Assembly (NCBI RefSeq): GCF_029855045.1
Contig: NZ_CP123228.1
Span: 1,054,001 to 1,118,000 of the forward strand
DNA length: 64,000 nt
From: Piscinibacter sp. XHJ-5
GTDB taxonomy: Bacteria > Pseudomonadota > Gammaproteobacteria > Burkholderiales > Burkholderiaceae_C
Direction of reading: 5' to 3'
The notes beneath the pieces were generated by a model. The model did no database searches. It saw only the letters and a program-made list of their open reading frames with translations, and was not told the DNA's origin. Numbering within the stretch: position 1 is the first letter of the stretch; each line of letters starts with the position of its first letter. Shown here piece after piece: positions 44,458-54,713 of the stretch. A program made the position numbers and the translations under genes.

Positions 44458-45168
44458 ATGAACCACACACCCACTTCCCGCACTGTTGTCATCACCGGCG
44501 CCGCCGGTGCCCTGGGCCGCGCGGTCGCCCAGCAGTTCCTCGACGAGGGCGCGCAGCTCGCGCTGGTCGATCAGGACGAGGGCCGGCTGCGCAGCGTCTT
44601 CGCCGGCCGCGCCGACATGTCGCCGCACCAGCTGGTCGCCGCCGACGTCACGTCCGAAGCCGGCATGGCGGCTGCCGCGGTGCGCATCGAGCAGGCGCTC
44701 GGGCGCGTCGACGTGCTGGTCCATGTGGCTGGCGGCTTCGAGATGGGCGAGCCGGTGCACGCCCTGAGCCGCGCCGCCTGGGACCGAATGATGAACCTCA
44801 ACGCCTGGTCCTTCGTCGCCGTCACCCGGGCCTTCGTGCCGCAGATGCTCGGCGACGGCGCCGGCAAGGTCGTCGCGGTGTCGGCCGGCTCGGCGGTGCG
44901 CGGCGCGGCGCAGATGGCGGCCTACGTGGCGTCCAAGAGTGCGCTGCAGCGGCTCGTCGAGGCGCTGTCGCAGGAAGTGCGCACCAAGGGCATCAACGTC
45001 AACAGCATCGCGCCGACCATCATGGACACGCCGGCCAACCGCGAGTCGATGCCGAACGCCGATCACTCGGCATGGGTGTCGACCGCGGTCGCGGCGAAGA
45101 CCATCGGCTTCCTGGCTTCGGATGCCGCACTGTCCATTCACGGACAGCACGTGGTCGTCGGCGCGTAG
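44458..45168 (+). CDS. Short-chain dehydrogenase/reductase
   Basis: A 236-residue SDR. TGAAGALG at residues 14-21 binds the cofactor, ALVDQDEGR suggests NAD. Catalytic Ser in SAGSAVRGA and Tyr-x-x-x-Lys in AAYVASKSA near 155-162. It is 32 bases after the RraA-like gene. In this operon it could oxidise a sugar, lactone precursor or keto-deoxy acid; the precise step is unknown. Confidence 0.9.
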   Translation: MNHTPTSRTVVITGAAGALGRAVAQQFLDEGAQLALVDQDEGRLRSVFAGRADMSPHQLVAADVTSEAGMAAAAVRIEQALGRVDVLVHVAGGFEMGEPVHALSRAAWDRMMNLNAWSFVAVTRAFVPQMLGDGAGKVVAVSAGSAVRGAAQMAAYVASKSALQRLVEALSQEVRTKGINVNSIAPTIMDTPANRESMPNADHSAWVSTAVAAKTIGFLASDAALSIHGQHVVVGA

Positions 45169-45193
45169 GCGTGCCGTCGGGGCGCCCGGCGCC

Positions 45194-46189
45194 CTACGAG
45201 AGCAATTGCGCGAAGCGCTCCGCGTCGATGTTGGATCCGGACACGATCAACGCGACGCGCTTGCCGTCGAGGCGCTCGCGCAGCGGACCCAGCAGCGCCG
45301 CCGTCGAGGCGGCGGCTGCGGGTTCGGCGACGAGCTTCACGTCCTTGAACAGGTGCCGCATGCCTTCGCGCAGCTGCGTGTCGGACACCCGCACCACCTC
45401 GTCGACGAAGCGCCGGCACACGGCGAAGCTGTAGGGCAGGGTGTAGGGCGCGCCGAGGCTGTCGGCCACGGTGTCGACCCGGTCCAGCTTCTCGGTCCGG
45501 CCAGACTCGAAGCTGCGCGCCATCGCGTCGGCGCCCGCCGGCTCGACGCCGTAGACGCGGCACGAGGGCTCGATCTGCTTCACCGCCGCGGCCACGCCGG
45601 CGGCGAGGCCGCCCCCGCCGACCGGCACGATGACTGCGTCGAGCCGCAGCACCTGCCGCATCAGTTCGAGGCCGATGGTCGCCGTCCCCTGTGCCGTCAG
45701 CGGACCTTCGAAGGGATGCACCAGCGTGCGGCCTTCGTCGCTCACCAGCCGCTGCGCGAGCGCGAAAGCGTCGTGGATGGTGTCGGCGAGGAGCACCTCG
45801 GCGCCTTCGGCACGGCAGGCATCGATGCGTGCCCGGCTGGCGTGGCGCGGCATCGCCAGCTTGGCGTGCGTGCCCGCCGCCCGCGCGGCGTACGCGACCG
45901 AGACGGCGTGATTGCCGGCGCTGCAGGCCACGACGCCGCGCGCCAAGGCGGCGGCATCGAGCGCCGCAATGCAGTTGAGCGCGCCGCGCAGCTTGAAGCT
46001 GCCGGTGCGCTGGAAGAGCTCGAGCTTGAGCCAGACTTCGGTGGCCGGGCTCAGCGTCTCGACGACGCCGGTGCGCCATCGCCAGACGGGTGTCTCGAGG
46101 TAGCGGCCGGTCAGGCGCTCGGCGGTCTGCCGGGCCTGGGCCAGGGTGGGATAGTCGGACGCGAACGCATCCGTTGCGGTGAAGGTCAT
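45194..46189 (-). CDS. Threonine/serine dehydratase-like PLP enzyme
   Basis: A 331-residue fold-type II pyridoxal-phosphate enzyme. Lys66 in GSFKLRGALN forms the Schiff base, SAGNHAVSVAYAA holds the substrate Asn loop, VGGGGLAAG binds the phosphate, and the end SGSNID has the Ser near the pyridine nitrogen. It lacks the regulatory ACT domain, so it is of the catabolic threonine ammonia-lyase/serine racemase/hydroxyaspartate type. It converges with the SDR gene. The 229-base gap to the CHAT gene shows nothing I can name. Confidence 0.9.
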   Translation of the reverse strand: MTFTATDAFASDYPTLAQARQTAERLTGRYLETPVWRWRTGVVETLSPATEVWLKLELFQRTGSFKLRGALNCIAALDAAALARGVVACSAGNHAVSVAYAARAAGTHAKLAMPRHASRARIDACRAEGAEVLLADTIHDAFALAQRLVSDEGRTLVHPFEGPLTAQGTATIGLELMRQVLRLDAVIVPVGGGGLAAGVAAAVKQIEPSCRVYGVEPAGADAMARSFESGRTEKLDRVDTVADSLGAPYTLPYSFAVCRRFVDEVVRVSDTQLREGMRHLFKDVKLVAEPAAAASTAALLGPLRERLDGKRVALIVSGSNIDAERFAQLLS

Positions 46190-46418
46190 CTCGCCAATCT
46201 CCAATCGAACGCGGGAAAGGCGGCGCCGGCCGGATGCGCGACGCCGCGCGGATCGGGGCGGATCGCCGAGCACCGGGCCAGCCGCAGCTCAGCGATCCCG
46301 GCGAATTCGAATCGGGCGCGCCCGCGCCGGCCGCGCGGAAGCGGTGGGGCGGATGGTGAGGAGAAGGCGCGCAGTCACGGCCGGCATGATCGCACAGGCC
46401 GCCGCGGTGCGTGTCGCC

Positions 46419-49400
46419 TCATGCCTTCCGGCGCGTCGTCTTGCGAGCCGTCTTGCGCGGTGGACTCGCACGCCTGGCCGGCGCCGCGCGCTCGGGCTTC
46501 GTCTCGGGCACAGGGAGCAGCAACTGGGCGTCGGCGTCCGAGGCGACGCTCAGCCGGTCGGCCAGCAGGTCGAGCCGCGCGCTCACCGACTTGGCCGCGC
46601 TCACGCTGCCTGCCGTCTCGTAGGCGCGATGGAGCAGCGCCATCAGCCGGATCTGCTTGACCACCGAGTCCCGCTCACGCGGGGTGACGATCGCGCTCTG
46701 CAGCGCATCGTCGTAGCCGGCGACCAGGCCTTCCAGCGCGGCGTCGCTGCCGCTGGCCGCAGCGGCGAGCGAGTCGTCGAGCAAGGCGGTGACCAGTGCC
46801 GCGTCGGCCACCATCGTCGAGTTGTAGGCATCGGGCATCTCGGCGAATGCGGCGTTGGCGGCCGCCGCGCAGCGCTGCGCGTGGGCCACGTACGCCAGGC
46901 GCTCGTCGGGCTGCGCGCTCAAGGACCAGAGGAACAGCCAGTTGAGTGTCTGGTACGGACGGATGTCCTTGTCCCCGAGCTTGCTGGCCATCGCCTGGTA
47001 GGCCTGGCTGCTGTGCTCGAGCGCGTCGGCCATCAGCGTGAACTCGGTCTGCTTGCCGGTGGCGAGGAAGGCACGCGCATGCACGGCGGCCTTGCATTTC
47101 CACGCGCCGCCGAGCAGCCCGGCGCGTTCGGCATTGGCGAGTCCTGGCGCCTGGTCGCGCATCGTCTGCTGCGCCGAAGCGCCGGGCAGCGTGCCGCCGG
47201 TCACGCGCACGAGCTGGGTCAGCCGGTCGATGCCCGCGGCCACCAGGCCGGCATCGTCGGTGGCGTCGCCGAGCCGCGCTTCGGCGTTCGCGAGCTGCTC
47301 GATCGCGCGGATCGGGACCTTGCCGTCGCGGTCGGAGGCCATGACCGCGCGCTGGTAGCACTCGCAGGCCAGCGCGAGATAGTCCGGTCCGAGGTCGGCG
47401 TAGAGCTCGCCCAGGGCGCTCAGCAGGTCCGGCCGCTGCATCCATTGGGACGGCGCATTGGCGAACCATTGCTGCACGCGTGTCACCAGGCGCCGGGCCT
47501 CCCCCGCGCTCAGCGCTTCGCCGCGGCGCTGAAGCTCCTGCCGTTCGGCCTCGATGCGGTCGAGCAGCTCTTCCGGCGCCACGCCGCCCCAGGCGGTCTG
47601 CACGCGACGCGGCGGGGCATCGGCCTTGGGATCGGCCCGCCAGCCGGGATCGCCATACGCCTGGTATGCGCCCCAGGTGATGCTCGCGGGATAGCGGTCC
47701 CAGGTGACGCAGCGCGCCTGGAACACCGCCTCGCCGAACGTGAGGTTGTCGGCCAGCAGCCGGTCGTAGAAGGTCTCGGCGAAGAGGCTCGCCGGTGCGT
47801 CTTCCACGGCCCAGCCCGCCACGACGACCGCACGCACGCCGATGTCGATGAGCTGGCGTGCCACGCTGTAGGCGAGCTTGTTGAACGCCACGGGCGAGCG
47901 GTCGACCTTGCCGAGGTGGCAGCAGTTGAGGAACACGAGGTCGGGCACGATCTCCATCGCATCGATCTCGGCCGCGGTGATCATGAGGCCGTCGGACAGC
48001 ATCACGCCGCTGCGCGCCCGGTCGTCGGCCGCGTTCTCGTCGTAGAGGCCGTGTCCGGCGACGTGGACGATGCGGTACGGATGCCGGTAAAGCCGATTCA
48101 CCACCTCGATCGCGGGCTGGTGGCTGCCGATGACGCGCTCCACCTCGAAGCCATGTCGCGCCAGGCTGTCCGTGACGGTGGCGGCTTCCTTCTCGGCAGC
48201 AGGCAGATCGTCGAGCGCGGTGAGCCCGCCGAGCTTCGGGTCGGGAAAGGCCTTGTAGAAGCCCTCGGTCGAGGGATTGCCCACGACATACGCGCGCCGC
48301 TCCATCGTGTGGCCGACACGCGCACGGAACTGCATCGACGAGAGCTGGCGAACCATCGCCGTGCGCGTGGCGAGCGGCTTGTCGTCGGCAAGCATCAGCT
48401 CCCAGGGCAGGTTCGCGGTGTAACCGTCGAGCACGAACACCATCTGCTGCATCTGCCGCGCCGCGTCCTTGAAGTCGTGCGGCACCAGCAGCTGGAACAG
48501 CGTGCGGCTGAAGTCCGGGTCGTAGCGCTGCACCATCACCTGGCGCTCGACGATGCTCTCCACCAGCTGGGGCTGGCGCTGGTGCACCACCGATTCGGCG
48601 CGGGCGCGCTGCCCGAGGTAGAGATAGCGCAGGCGTTCGGCGAGGGCGCGCCTGGGCGCGAGGGTCTGCACGGCGGCGCTCTCGTCGCGGTCGGCGTCGG
48701 TGATCATCAGCCGCGGCCAGTACGTCCCGCCGCGGCCGTCGAACAGGCGCTGGCGCATGCCGTCGCCCTGGTGCAGCAGCGCGTCCATGTCGATGCGGCA
48801 CGGGATGCGGGGATCGGCGTTCATCGCGTGCGAGATCTGGCGTGCCGCGTAGGTCGCGGTGATGGCCGAATCGAGGTAGATCTCGACGATGTCGAGCGAG
48901 ACGATGCGCAGGCGCGACTTCGTGGTTTGCGCGAAGTGCCGGTTGGCATCGATGACACCGCTCAACAGCGCCTGCACCGAGTCGGCGATGCTCAGGTTGG
49001 CCGATGAGTTGTAGCCGATCAGCAGCGTCGCCAGCCTGATGCCTTCAGCCTGTTCCAGCCCCGCGGCGACCGCGCCGCTGTCCAGCACGTGGACCAGGTA
49101 GCGCAGCGCGGCGGTGCGAACCGCCTCGGTGAGCTTGCCGACGGTGAGGGAGCCGTCGTACTTGCCCAGGCCGGCCACCACGGCGCCGCGCATGCTGCCG
49201 CGACGGCGCTCCTGCAGACTGCTGCGCAGCAGCACCGCGCTGGCGGTGCCGATGGCGCCGGCATAGAGGCCGAGGTGATGACGCACCGTCAACTCGCCGT
49301 GCACGATGTGGCGGTCGATGAGTGCCTCGGGGCCGGAGATCGCGTCCTGCTCGTAGTGGCCGACCAGGATGGGTTGCGTGACCTGGCGCAGGTCCATGGC

Positions 49401-52349
49401 GCGCACGCGCACGTTGAGCACGTCGCGGGGACGCTCGCGCGAGCGCAGCCGCTTGCCGGCGCCGAAGAGTCCGGCGGCGACTTCGGCATCGGTGGGGTAC
49501 GGCGCCGGACCGGCGTCGTAACTGGCCACGAGCGGCGCTTCCTCGGTGCCGCGCACCGCCGGCGGGCTGGTCATCAGCATGCCGCCTTCGCCGCGGTCGA
49601 GCAGGCCGGCGATCGAGTCGAAGTAGTCGGAGGTGTCGGCCAGCGCGCCGTGTTCGGCCGGCATGTAGAAGAACTGCCCGATGCCGTCGATGCGCCCGGA
49701 GTCCCAGGTGACCGAGCCGTCCCCGTGCGGCGTGCCGAGCATCTTCCAGCGGGTGCCTTCGCGCGTGATGCCGCACGGCGTCTTGGAGGCACAGCCGAAG
49801 ACATAGGCGACGTTCTTCTCGTGCCTGGCCGGCAATGCCGGGCGCGCGCTGCCATCGCGCGCCCACAGCCATTGCGCCTGCTTGAGCACGGCCGCCGACG
49901 GCAGTGCGCCTATGCCGTCGCCGAACCAGAGGTCGCGCATGTCCTTCTTGAAGTCGCCCCAGACGGCCGCATCGAAGTAGTCGCTGCTCTGCGTGCCGCC
50001 GGTGTCGATGAAGCCAGGCTTGGGCAGCAGCTGCAATGCGCCGGGGAAGCCGGCGATGATGTCGACCACCTCCTGCAGGTCGTGCTCGAGGTCGAGCACA
50101 CCCAGCTTGCGCACCGTGTCCGACTTGCCGATCAGCGCCTCGACCATCAGGTGCGAGCCCTGGTTGGGCGTGCCCAGCATCACGAATCGGGCGCCCTGGC
50201 GCTGCATCAGCTCGTCCCACAGTTGCGGGTGGCGATGGATCATGGCGCGTGTCACCAGGCCGCCCATGCTGTGCGCCAGCACGCGCACCGGCTGCAGCGG
50301 CGTGCGCGTCGCGTCCAGCTGCTGCCGAAGGGTCGCGGCCAGGCGGTCTGCCAGCACGTCCAGCGGCTGGCGCCAGTCGTACGGGAACGCAACCACGCGG
50401 TGGCTCGACTCCAGATGGCGGTGCAGGTCGCCGTAGAACTGGGCGAACAGCGCCTCGGCCTCGACCGGGTCCTTCTTGCCGCTTGCGGGCAAGCGCAGCT
50501 TGTCGAGTCCGCCGAGCGCCAGTGCCGCGATGTCGAACCACACCCGCTCACGCTTGTTCAGCCAGAGGTGCGAGCCCATGATGCCGGGCAGGAACACGAC
50601 GACGGGCAAGGTGCCCGCTGTCGCAGCAGCGCCCCGGCTGCGCTCGCGCCGTGCCGCCGGCAGCACATGCTCCAGGCCGGCCAGCGGCTTGAACACCTCG
50701 ATCTGCTCGACCGATGCCTCGGTGAGCCAGCTGCGCAGCGCGGTGCGCGTGACGTCGTTGACGAAATAGCGGAAGTGGCTGACCTCGGGGCCCCGGTCGA
50801 ACAGCACCCGCGTTCCTTCGGGCCGCGCCACGCCGGCGGTCATCGAGTCGGTGTCGACGACGAGGTCGTTGTCGGTGCTGTCGAAGAAGGTGAAGTCGGT
50901 GAACAGCACCCCCAGCCGCTTGAGCCAGCCGCCGCCCTCGATGTCGCCGCTGATGACGGCCAGCCTGAGCCCTTCCTGCACCTTGGCGCTGGCGAGGAAG
51001 CGGGCCATCGGGGAGCCGGGCAGCATGGCTTCGATGCCGGGGACGAGGTTCGGCTTGGTGCGGTTCTTCGCCACCTCCAGCACCACCCGCTTGAAAGCGG
51101 AGTAGATCGGGTTGCCCTTGAACGCCGGCACCCAGCCCATCAGCGACAGCAGGGCGGAGAGAAAGACGTCGAAGTTGCCGCTGGCCAGTCGCGTGCCGCG
51201 CGCGGGACAGGCGACGCGAACGTAGCGCTCGACGCGCGGCTTCTTGCGACGCAGCTCCGCCGCCAGCTCGTGCAAGGCGCTGCGCTGCTCCGCATGGGCC
51301 TTCACCAGTTCGCCGCGGATGCGCTCGCGCTCGGCCGGGTCTTCTTCGCCGAGCTGGGCGCGATCGAGCGCATAGCCGTCGATCAGCGCCTCGAAATTCT
51401 CGATGCACAGCAGATCGCCGACCAGCCCGCCGCGCGAGTGCGTCACCAGGTGCACCGTCGCGCCTTCGGGCAGGGCGCGAGCGAGCTGCAGCGCGTTGTC
51501 GACCGGGCTCTCTGACAAGGTGCGATGCTCGAACGCGAACACCCGATCGCCGTAGCGGTCCTCGAAGGCCTTCCAGTAGGCGTGCGAAGCGCTTTGCAGC
51601 GCATCGAAGCTGCCTGCGGTGCTGGATCCTGTGCCATGGATCAGCACCAGCAACGGACCGCCCGCCGCTTCGGCTTTCAGCCTGGGGTCGCCGGGCTCGA
51701 AGCGCTCGGCCAGCTCGCCGTCGGCGAAGCGGTACAGGCCCGGCTCGCGCTTGAGGCGGCTTTCGATCGCCCACATCAGCGCCTTCGTGCCGGCCCAGCT
51801 GACGCCCAGCTCGGCGTACTGCTCGATGCCGTCTTCAGCCTTCACGCCGAGCCATTCGCAGGCCTTGCGCTTGGCCGCTTCGATGATGGGATCGGCGGCC
51901 TGGCCGACGGTCAGCGTGTAGACCCGCGAGACGATGGAGCCCAGGCCATCGGCCAGCGCGTCGCCGATGCTGCCGCGCATGGCGGTGGTTCGCGGGCGCA
52001 GCGCGCGCTCGAAGACGATCGCCCCGTCGGCATCGACCGCTTGCGGATCGATGCGCTGCAACGTCTCGCGCAGGTTGTCGGGGTGCGTGATGACGGTGAC
52101 CCCTTCGGGCAGCTCGAGCACGACGACCTCGCCGGTTTCCGGCGCCACGTCGTGCTGCCGCTGGCCGGCGTCGGTGGAGCGTGCCGCGGTGGACAGGTCG
52201 AATGCCTGCCCGACCTTCAGCAGCCGCCGCGGAACGAAGGGATCGTCCTCGGCCATGCCGGCGGAGCGCTGGCTGTCCTGGAAAGCGCGGGGCAGGGGGC
52301 CGGCGGGCAAGGCGGCGGCGCGCAGCTTGAAGAGGACCGGTGCAGCCAT
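46419..52349 (-). CDS. Giant CHAT-domain protease with two lipase-like alpha/beta-hydrolase domains
   Basis: A 1976-residue cytoplasmic protein with no signal peptide or clear membrane helix. Domain 1 (about 230-480) is a lipase-type hydrolase: LIHGTGSS at 237-243 and THSRGG with Ser305. Domain 2 (about 580-800) is LCAT/PGAP1-like: [12 protein letters not shown] at 585-596 and AHSMGG with Ser694. Residues about 990-1095 resemble the N domain of M17 leucyl aminopeptidases. Residues about 1300-1560 form a CHAT (caspase-HetF-associated) domain: His1433 in HVAGHG, Cys1477 in FLNCCHLG, then [16 protein letters not shown]. Residues about 1590-1930 are helical, TPR-like, and the last 20 are basic. 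A GAGGAG ribosome site sits 6 bases before the ATG. A terminator upstream separates it from the lipoprotein gene, so it is monocistronic. A protease-controlled lipase of immune or cell-death type is a hypothesis. Confidence 0.9.
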   Translation of the reverse strand: MAAPVLFKLRAAALPAGPLPRAFQDSQRSAGMAEDDPFVPRRLLKVGQAFDLSTAARSTDAGQRQHDVAPETGEVVVLELPEGVTVITHPDNLRETLQRIDPQAVDADGAIVFERALRPRTTAMRGSIGDALADGLGSIVSRVYTLTVGQAADPIIEAAKRKACEWLGVKAEDGIEQYAELGVSWAGTKALMWAIESRLKREPGLYRFADGELAERFEPGDPRLKAEAAGGPLLVLIHGTGSSTAGSFDALQSASHAYWKAFEDRYGDRVFAFEHRTLSESPVDNALQLARALPEGATVHLVTHSRGGLVGDLLCIENFEALIDGYALDRAQLGEEDPAERERIRGELVKAHAEQRSALHELAAELRRKKPRVERYVRVACPARGTRLASGNFDVFLSALLSLMGWVPAFKGNPIYSAFKRVVLEVAKNRTKPNLVPGIEAMLPGSPMARFLASAKVQEGLRLAVISGDIEGGGWLKRLGVLFTDFTFFDSTDNDLVVDTDSMTAGVARPEGTRVLFDRGPEVSHFRYFVNDVTRTALRSWLTEASVEQIEVFKPLAGLEHVLPAARRERSRGAAATAGTLPVVVFLPGIMGSHLWLNKRERVWFDIAALALGGLDKLRLPASGKKDPVEAEALFAQFYGDLHRHLESSHRVVAFPYDWRQPLDVLADRLAATLRQQLDATRTPLQPVRVLAHSMGGLVTRAMIHRHPQLWDELMQRQGARFVMLGTPNQGSHLMVEALIGKSDTVRKLGVLDLEHDLQEVVDIIAGFPGALQLLPKPGFIDTGGTQSSDYFDAAVWGDFKKDMRDLWFGDGIGALPSAAVLKQAQWLWARDGSARPALPARHEKNVAYVFGCASKTPCGITREGTRWKMLGTPHGDGSVTWDSGRIDGIGQFFYMPAEHGALADTSDYFDSIAGLLDRGEGGMLMTSPPAVRGTEEAPLVASYDAGPAPYPTDAEVAAGLFGAGKRLRSRERPRDVLNVRVRAMDLRQVTQPILVGHYEQDAISGPEALIDRHIVHGELTVRHHLGLYAGAIGTASAVLLRSSLQERRRGSMRGAVVAGLGKYDGSLTVGKLTEAVRTAALRYLVHVLDSGAVAAGLEQAEGIRLATLLIGYNSSANLSIADSVQALLSGVIDANRHFAQTTKSRLRIVSLDIVEIYLDSAITATYAARQISHAMNADPRIPCRIDMDALLHQGDGMRQRLFDGRGGTYWPRLMITDADRDESAAVQTLAPRRALAERLRYLYLGQRARAESVVHQRQPQLVESIVERQVMVQRYDPDFSRTLFQLLVPHDFKDAARQMQQMVFVLDGYTANLPWELMLADDKPLATRTAMVRQLSSMQFRARVGHTMERRAYVVGNPSTEGFYKAFPDPKLGGLTALDDLPAAEKEAATVTDSLARHGFEVERVIGSHQPAIEVVNRLYRHPYRIVHVAGHGLYDENAADDRARSGVMLSDGLMITAAEIDAMEIVPDLVFLNCCHLGKVDRSPVAFNKLAYSVARQLIDIGVRAVVVAGWAVEDAPASLFAETFYDRLLADNLTFGEAVFQARCVTWDRYPASITWGAYQAYGDPGWRADPKADAPPRRVQTAWGGVAPEELLDRIEAERQELQRRGEALSAGEARRLVTRVQQWFANAPSQWMQRPDLLSALGELYADLGPDYLALACECYQRAVMASDRDGKVPIRAIEQLANAEARLGDATDDAGLVAAGIDRLTQLVRVTGGTLPGASAQQTMRDQAPGLANAERAGLLGGAWKCKAAVHARAFLATGKQTEFTLMADALEHSSQAYQAMASKLGDKDIRPYQTLNWLFLWSLSAQPDERLAYVAHAQRCAAAANAAFAEMPDAYNSTMVADAALVTALLDDSLAAAASGSDAALEGLVAGYDDALQSAIVTPRERDSVVKQIRLMALLHRAYETAGSVSAAKSVSARLDLLADRLSVASDADAQLLLPVPETKPERAAPARRASPPRKTARKTTRRKA

Positions 52350-52490
52350 CTCATCTCCTCGAGCGCGGCGCAGCAGATCCGGCGACGGGGCGACCGCGGG
52401 CTCGTTCGTTGTCGTGGGCCGAAGGCGCGGGCAGTTGAGCACACGCCCTGCAGCGCCTCAATCCCCTGGATATCACCGGTTCGGCACGCC

Positions 52491-52524
52491 CAAAAGACAA
52501 GGCGCGCCAGGGCGCGCCTTGTCT
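52491..52524 (-). terminator. Rho-independent terminator after the glycine-zipper lipoprotein gene
   Basis: On the minus strand a perfect 14-bp stem AGACAAGGCGCGCC / GGCGCGCCTTGTCT with a 2-base loop runs straight into TTTT. It lies 19 bases after the lipoprotein stop and isolates the CHAT gene from upstream transcription. Confidence 0.9.
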
Positions 52525-52542
52525 GCAAAGGGATGTCGCGGA

Positions 52543-53019
52543 TCAGCTCTTCGAGCCTGCCGGCACGACGACCGGGGCGCGCGACACGCGGGTCTTGCCG
52601 CCGGTGGACACGAGGATGACCGCGTCGCCCGGGGCGAGCGTCTCGTTGCCCTTGGCCTGGACGATCGCGCGGCGCTCGCCGTTGCGCAGCTGCACCAGGA
52701 TCTCGACCGCGTCTTCGCGGGTGCTCATGCGCTCGACCGCGTTGCCGACCACCGCACCGGCCACGGCGCCGAGCACGCCGACCACGGCGGACTCGCGCCG
52801 TCCGCCGACGCTGGAGCCGGCCACGCCGCCGGCGATGCCCCCGGCGGCTGCGCCCACGCCGCTCTGGTTGCCCTCGACCACGACGGGCCGCACCGACAAC
52901 ACGGTGCCGTCCTGCACCTGGGACAGGCGCTGGGCATCGCCCTTCTGGATGACATCGGGACTGGTGGTGGTGCAGGCGGCCAGGATGACGACGGTCAACG
53001 CGGCGAACAGCTTCTTCAT
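52543..53019 (-). CDS. Glycine-zipper outer-membrane lipoprotein (SlyB/Pcp-like)
   Basis: A 158-residue lipoprotein. The lipobox is LAAC at about residues 13-16 (VVILAACTTTSPD). A glycine-zipper hairpin follows: GVGAAAGGIAGGVAGSSVGG, then VVGVLGAVAGAVVGNAVE. The C-terminal half is a small beta domain (EILVQLRNGERRAIVQ). Family members stabilise the outer membrane. It has its own promoter region and strong terminator, consistent with a single-gene unit. Confidence 0.92.
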   Translation of the reverse strand: MKKLFAALTVVILAACTTTSPDVIQKGDAQRLSQVQDGTVLSVRPVVVEGNQSGVGAAAGGIAGGVAGSSVGGRRESAVVGVLGAVAGAVVGNAVERMSTREDAVEILVQLRNGERRAIVQAKGNETLAPGDAVILVSTGGKTRVSRAPVVVPAGSKS

Positions 53020-53153
53020 GGACGGGCTCCTCGGATCGGGTGCTTCAGCGAACGACTGGCGTGCGGCGCCGGTTGACGCGCACAACCGAATATTGAACTC
53101 GCTGCGTTGACCGAGTTCCGCGAGGCTTGTAAAGATCCGATGGAGGGATGGGC

Positions 53154-53711
53154 TCAGCCGTGCAGCCGGCTGTGCCGGGGCACGCTGGCCAGCAGGAACT
53201 CCATCTGGTCGACCAGGATGCGGCGGCCGCGCAGGATCATGTCTTCGTGCAGGTTGGGCACGTAGGGCAGGTACAGCAGCGACATGTGCGCCTCTTCGGG
53301 CATGCGGTTGCCCTTGCGGCCGTTGCACGGGCGGCACGCGGTGATGCAGTTCATCCAGGTGTCGCGCCCGCCTCGCGACGTGGGCGTGATGTGCTCTCGC
53401 GTGAGGTCGTCGACATGGAAGTGGCCACCGCAGTAGGCGCAGACATGGCGGTCCCGGGCGAAGAGCTTGGGGTTGGAAAGCGCCGGGGTCTGGCGCCACG
53501 CGCGGCTGGGCACTGCGCCGCGCACCGCGATGATGGGATGCACCTCGATGCGCGACTGAACTCCGGTGCGCCGCTGCGTGCCCCCGCGCAGCACGTAGAA
53601 CGCATTGCCCAGCGTCCAGGCGATGCCGTCGCTGGCGTAGATGCACGCCGCTTCCTTGGCCGAGATCCACGCTTGCGGGCGTCCGGAGACGTCGAGTTGA
53701 AGAACTTCCAC
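53154..53711 (-). CDS. HNH endonuclease family protein
   Basis: A 185-residue protein. The N-terminal half (VLQLDVSGRPQAWISAKEAA) is a conserved domain seen in many betaproteobacterial HNH proteins. The C-terminal half has the zinc/HNH module: CAYCGG, then LTREHITPTSRGG and CITACRPCNGRKGNR, with two CxxC pairs. A GTG start at 53711 is chosen since AAGGAG lies 7 bases before it; the longer frame lacks one. Proteins of this type occur widely on chromosomes and are probably housekeeping rather than phage. Target unknown. Confidence 0.88.
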   Translation of the reverse strand: MEVLQLDVSGRPQAWISAKEAACIYASDGIAWTLGNAFYVLRGGTQRRTGVQSRIEVHPIIAVRGAVPSRAWRQTPALSNPKLFARDRHVCAYCGGHFHVDDLTREHITPTSRGGRDTWMNCITACRPCNGRKGNRMPEEAHMSLLYLPYVPNLHEDMILRGRRILVDQMEFLLASVPRHSRLHG

Positions 53712-53921
53712 GCAAAACTCCTTCCTGCGAGCGTAATCAATCCGCGGCGGCGACTCAATAGGCATGCGGCTTGCGAGGCGGCGTGGCAACGGGCGTGCAT
53801 TTGGCACGAACGTGCACGGGTTAACCCGCGTAACCGGCGTCCGCCAGGCGCCCACTAGGCACGCAAGCCTAGAAAAAGGGAGGTGGGTCTCCTGCGCGAG
53901 GCGGCGGAAGTCTGCAAAATA

Positions 53922-53933
53922 GAACGATCGTTC
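53922..53933. promoter_or_regulatory. Perfect palindrome GAACGATCGTTC (candidate TetR operator)
   Basis: A 12-bp perfect palindrome 33 bp before the TetR-family start codon, in the divergent region with the HNH gene. Position and symmetry fit autorepression by the adjacent regulator. Confidence 0.65.
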
Positions 53934-53965
53934 GATTCCGCGTTGCGACACAACGCCCCGGCGCC

Positions 53966-54673
53966 GTGAGCGACTCCAACGTCACCTCCCTTCGTGATTC
54001 GCATCCTCCGCAGCGCACGCTGATGAAGGGCCAGCAGACCCGTGCCGCAATCCTCGAGGCTGCGCTCGGCCTCGCGGCCAACATGGGTCTCGAAGGCCTC
54101 TCGATCGGCGCGCTCGCGGAGGTCACGCAGATGAGCAAGTCGGGTGTCTTCGCCCACTTCGGCTCACGCGAGGAGCTGCAGATCTCGGTGGTGCGCGAAT
54201 ACCACACCAAGTTCGAGGAAGAGGTTTTCTTCCCCGCCATGCGCGAGGCGCGTGGCCTGCCGCGCCTGAAGGGACTGTTCGAGCGCTGGGTGCGGCGCGT
54301 GTCTGCCGAGCTCGATTCCGGCTGCATCTACATCAGCGGCGCTGTCGAGTTCGACGACCGGCCCGGGCCGGTGCGCGATGCGCTGGTGTCGATGGTGCAG
54401 GCGTGGCAGTCGGCGCTGGAGCGCGCCGTGCGCATCGCGGTCGAGGAAGGCCATCTGCGCGCCGACATGGATCCGCTGCAGCTCGTCTTCGAGCTCCACG
54501 GTCTGATCCTCGCCCTGCACCACGACGCCCGCTTCCTGCGCAATCCCGGCGCGATGGAGCGCGTGCGGACCGCCTTCGAGCGCCTCGTCGGCCACTACGG
54601 CACGCCTGCGGGCCACCAGATCCTGAGCGGTGCGCCGCGCACTGCCAAGCCGCAGCGCAAGGCGCGCGGCTGA
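53966..54673 (+). CDS. TetR-family regulator of the beta-oxidation operon
   Basis: A 235-residue regulator. The helix-turn-helix is EGLSIGALAEVTQMSKSGVFAHFG, about residues 45-68 (shortened: core ALAEVTQMSKSGVFAHF). The C-terminal domain resembles the TetR_C type found beside fatty-acid genes. GTG start at 53966; an ATG at 54023 would remove 19 residues and remains possible, as MKGQQTR is a typical TetR opening. It is 40 bases upstream of the acyl-CoA dehydrogenase and on the same strand, so likely acyl-CoA-responsive. Confidence 0.88.
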   Translation: MSDSNVTSLRDSHPPQRTLMKGQQTRAAILEAALGLAANMGLEGLSIGALAEVTQMSKSGVFAHFGSREELQISVVREYHTKFEEEVFFPAMREARGLPRLKGLFERWVRRVSAELDSGCIYISGAVEFDDRPGPVRDALVSMVQAWQSALERAVRIAVEEGHLRADMDPLQLVFELHGLILALHHDARFLRNPGAMERVRTAFERLVGHYGTPAGHQILSGAPRTAKPQRKARG

Positions 54674-54713
54674 CCTTCATAACCCGAATCCGCTTCCCAC
54701 AAGGAGTTTCACG

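Noticed and set aside
53154..53711. HNH gene as homing endonuclease or restriction enzyme
   Set aside because: No intron, intein, methyltransferase or specificity gene nearby, and the N-terminal domain is that of common chromosomal HNH proteins.
46419..53711. Defence island comprising the CHAT protein, lipoprotein and HNH gene
   Set aside because: A strong terminator separates the lipoprotein from the CHAT gene, and neither neighbour is a known defence component.
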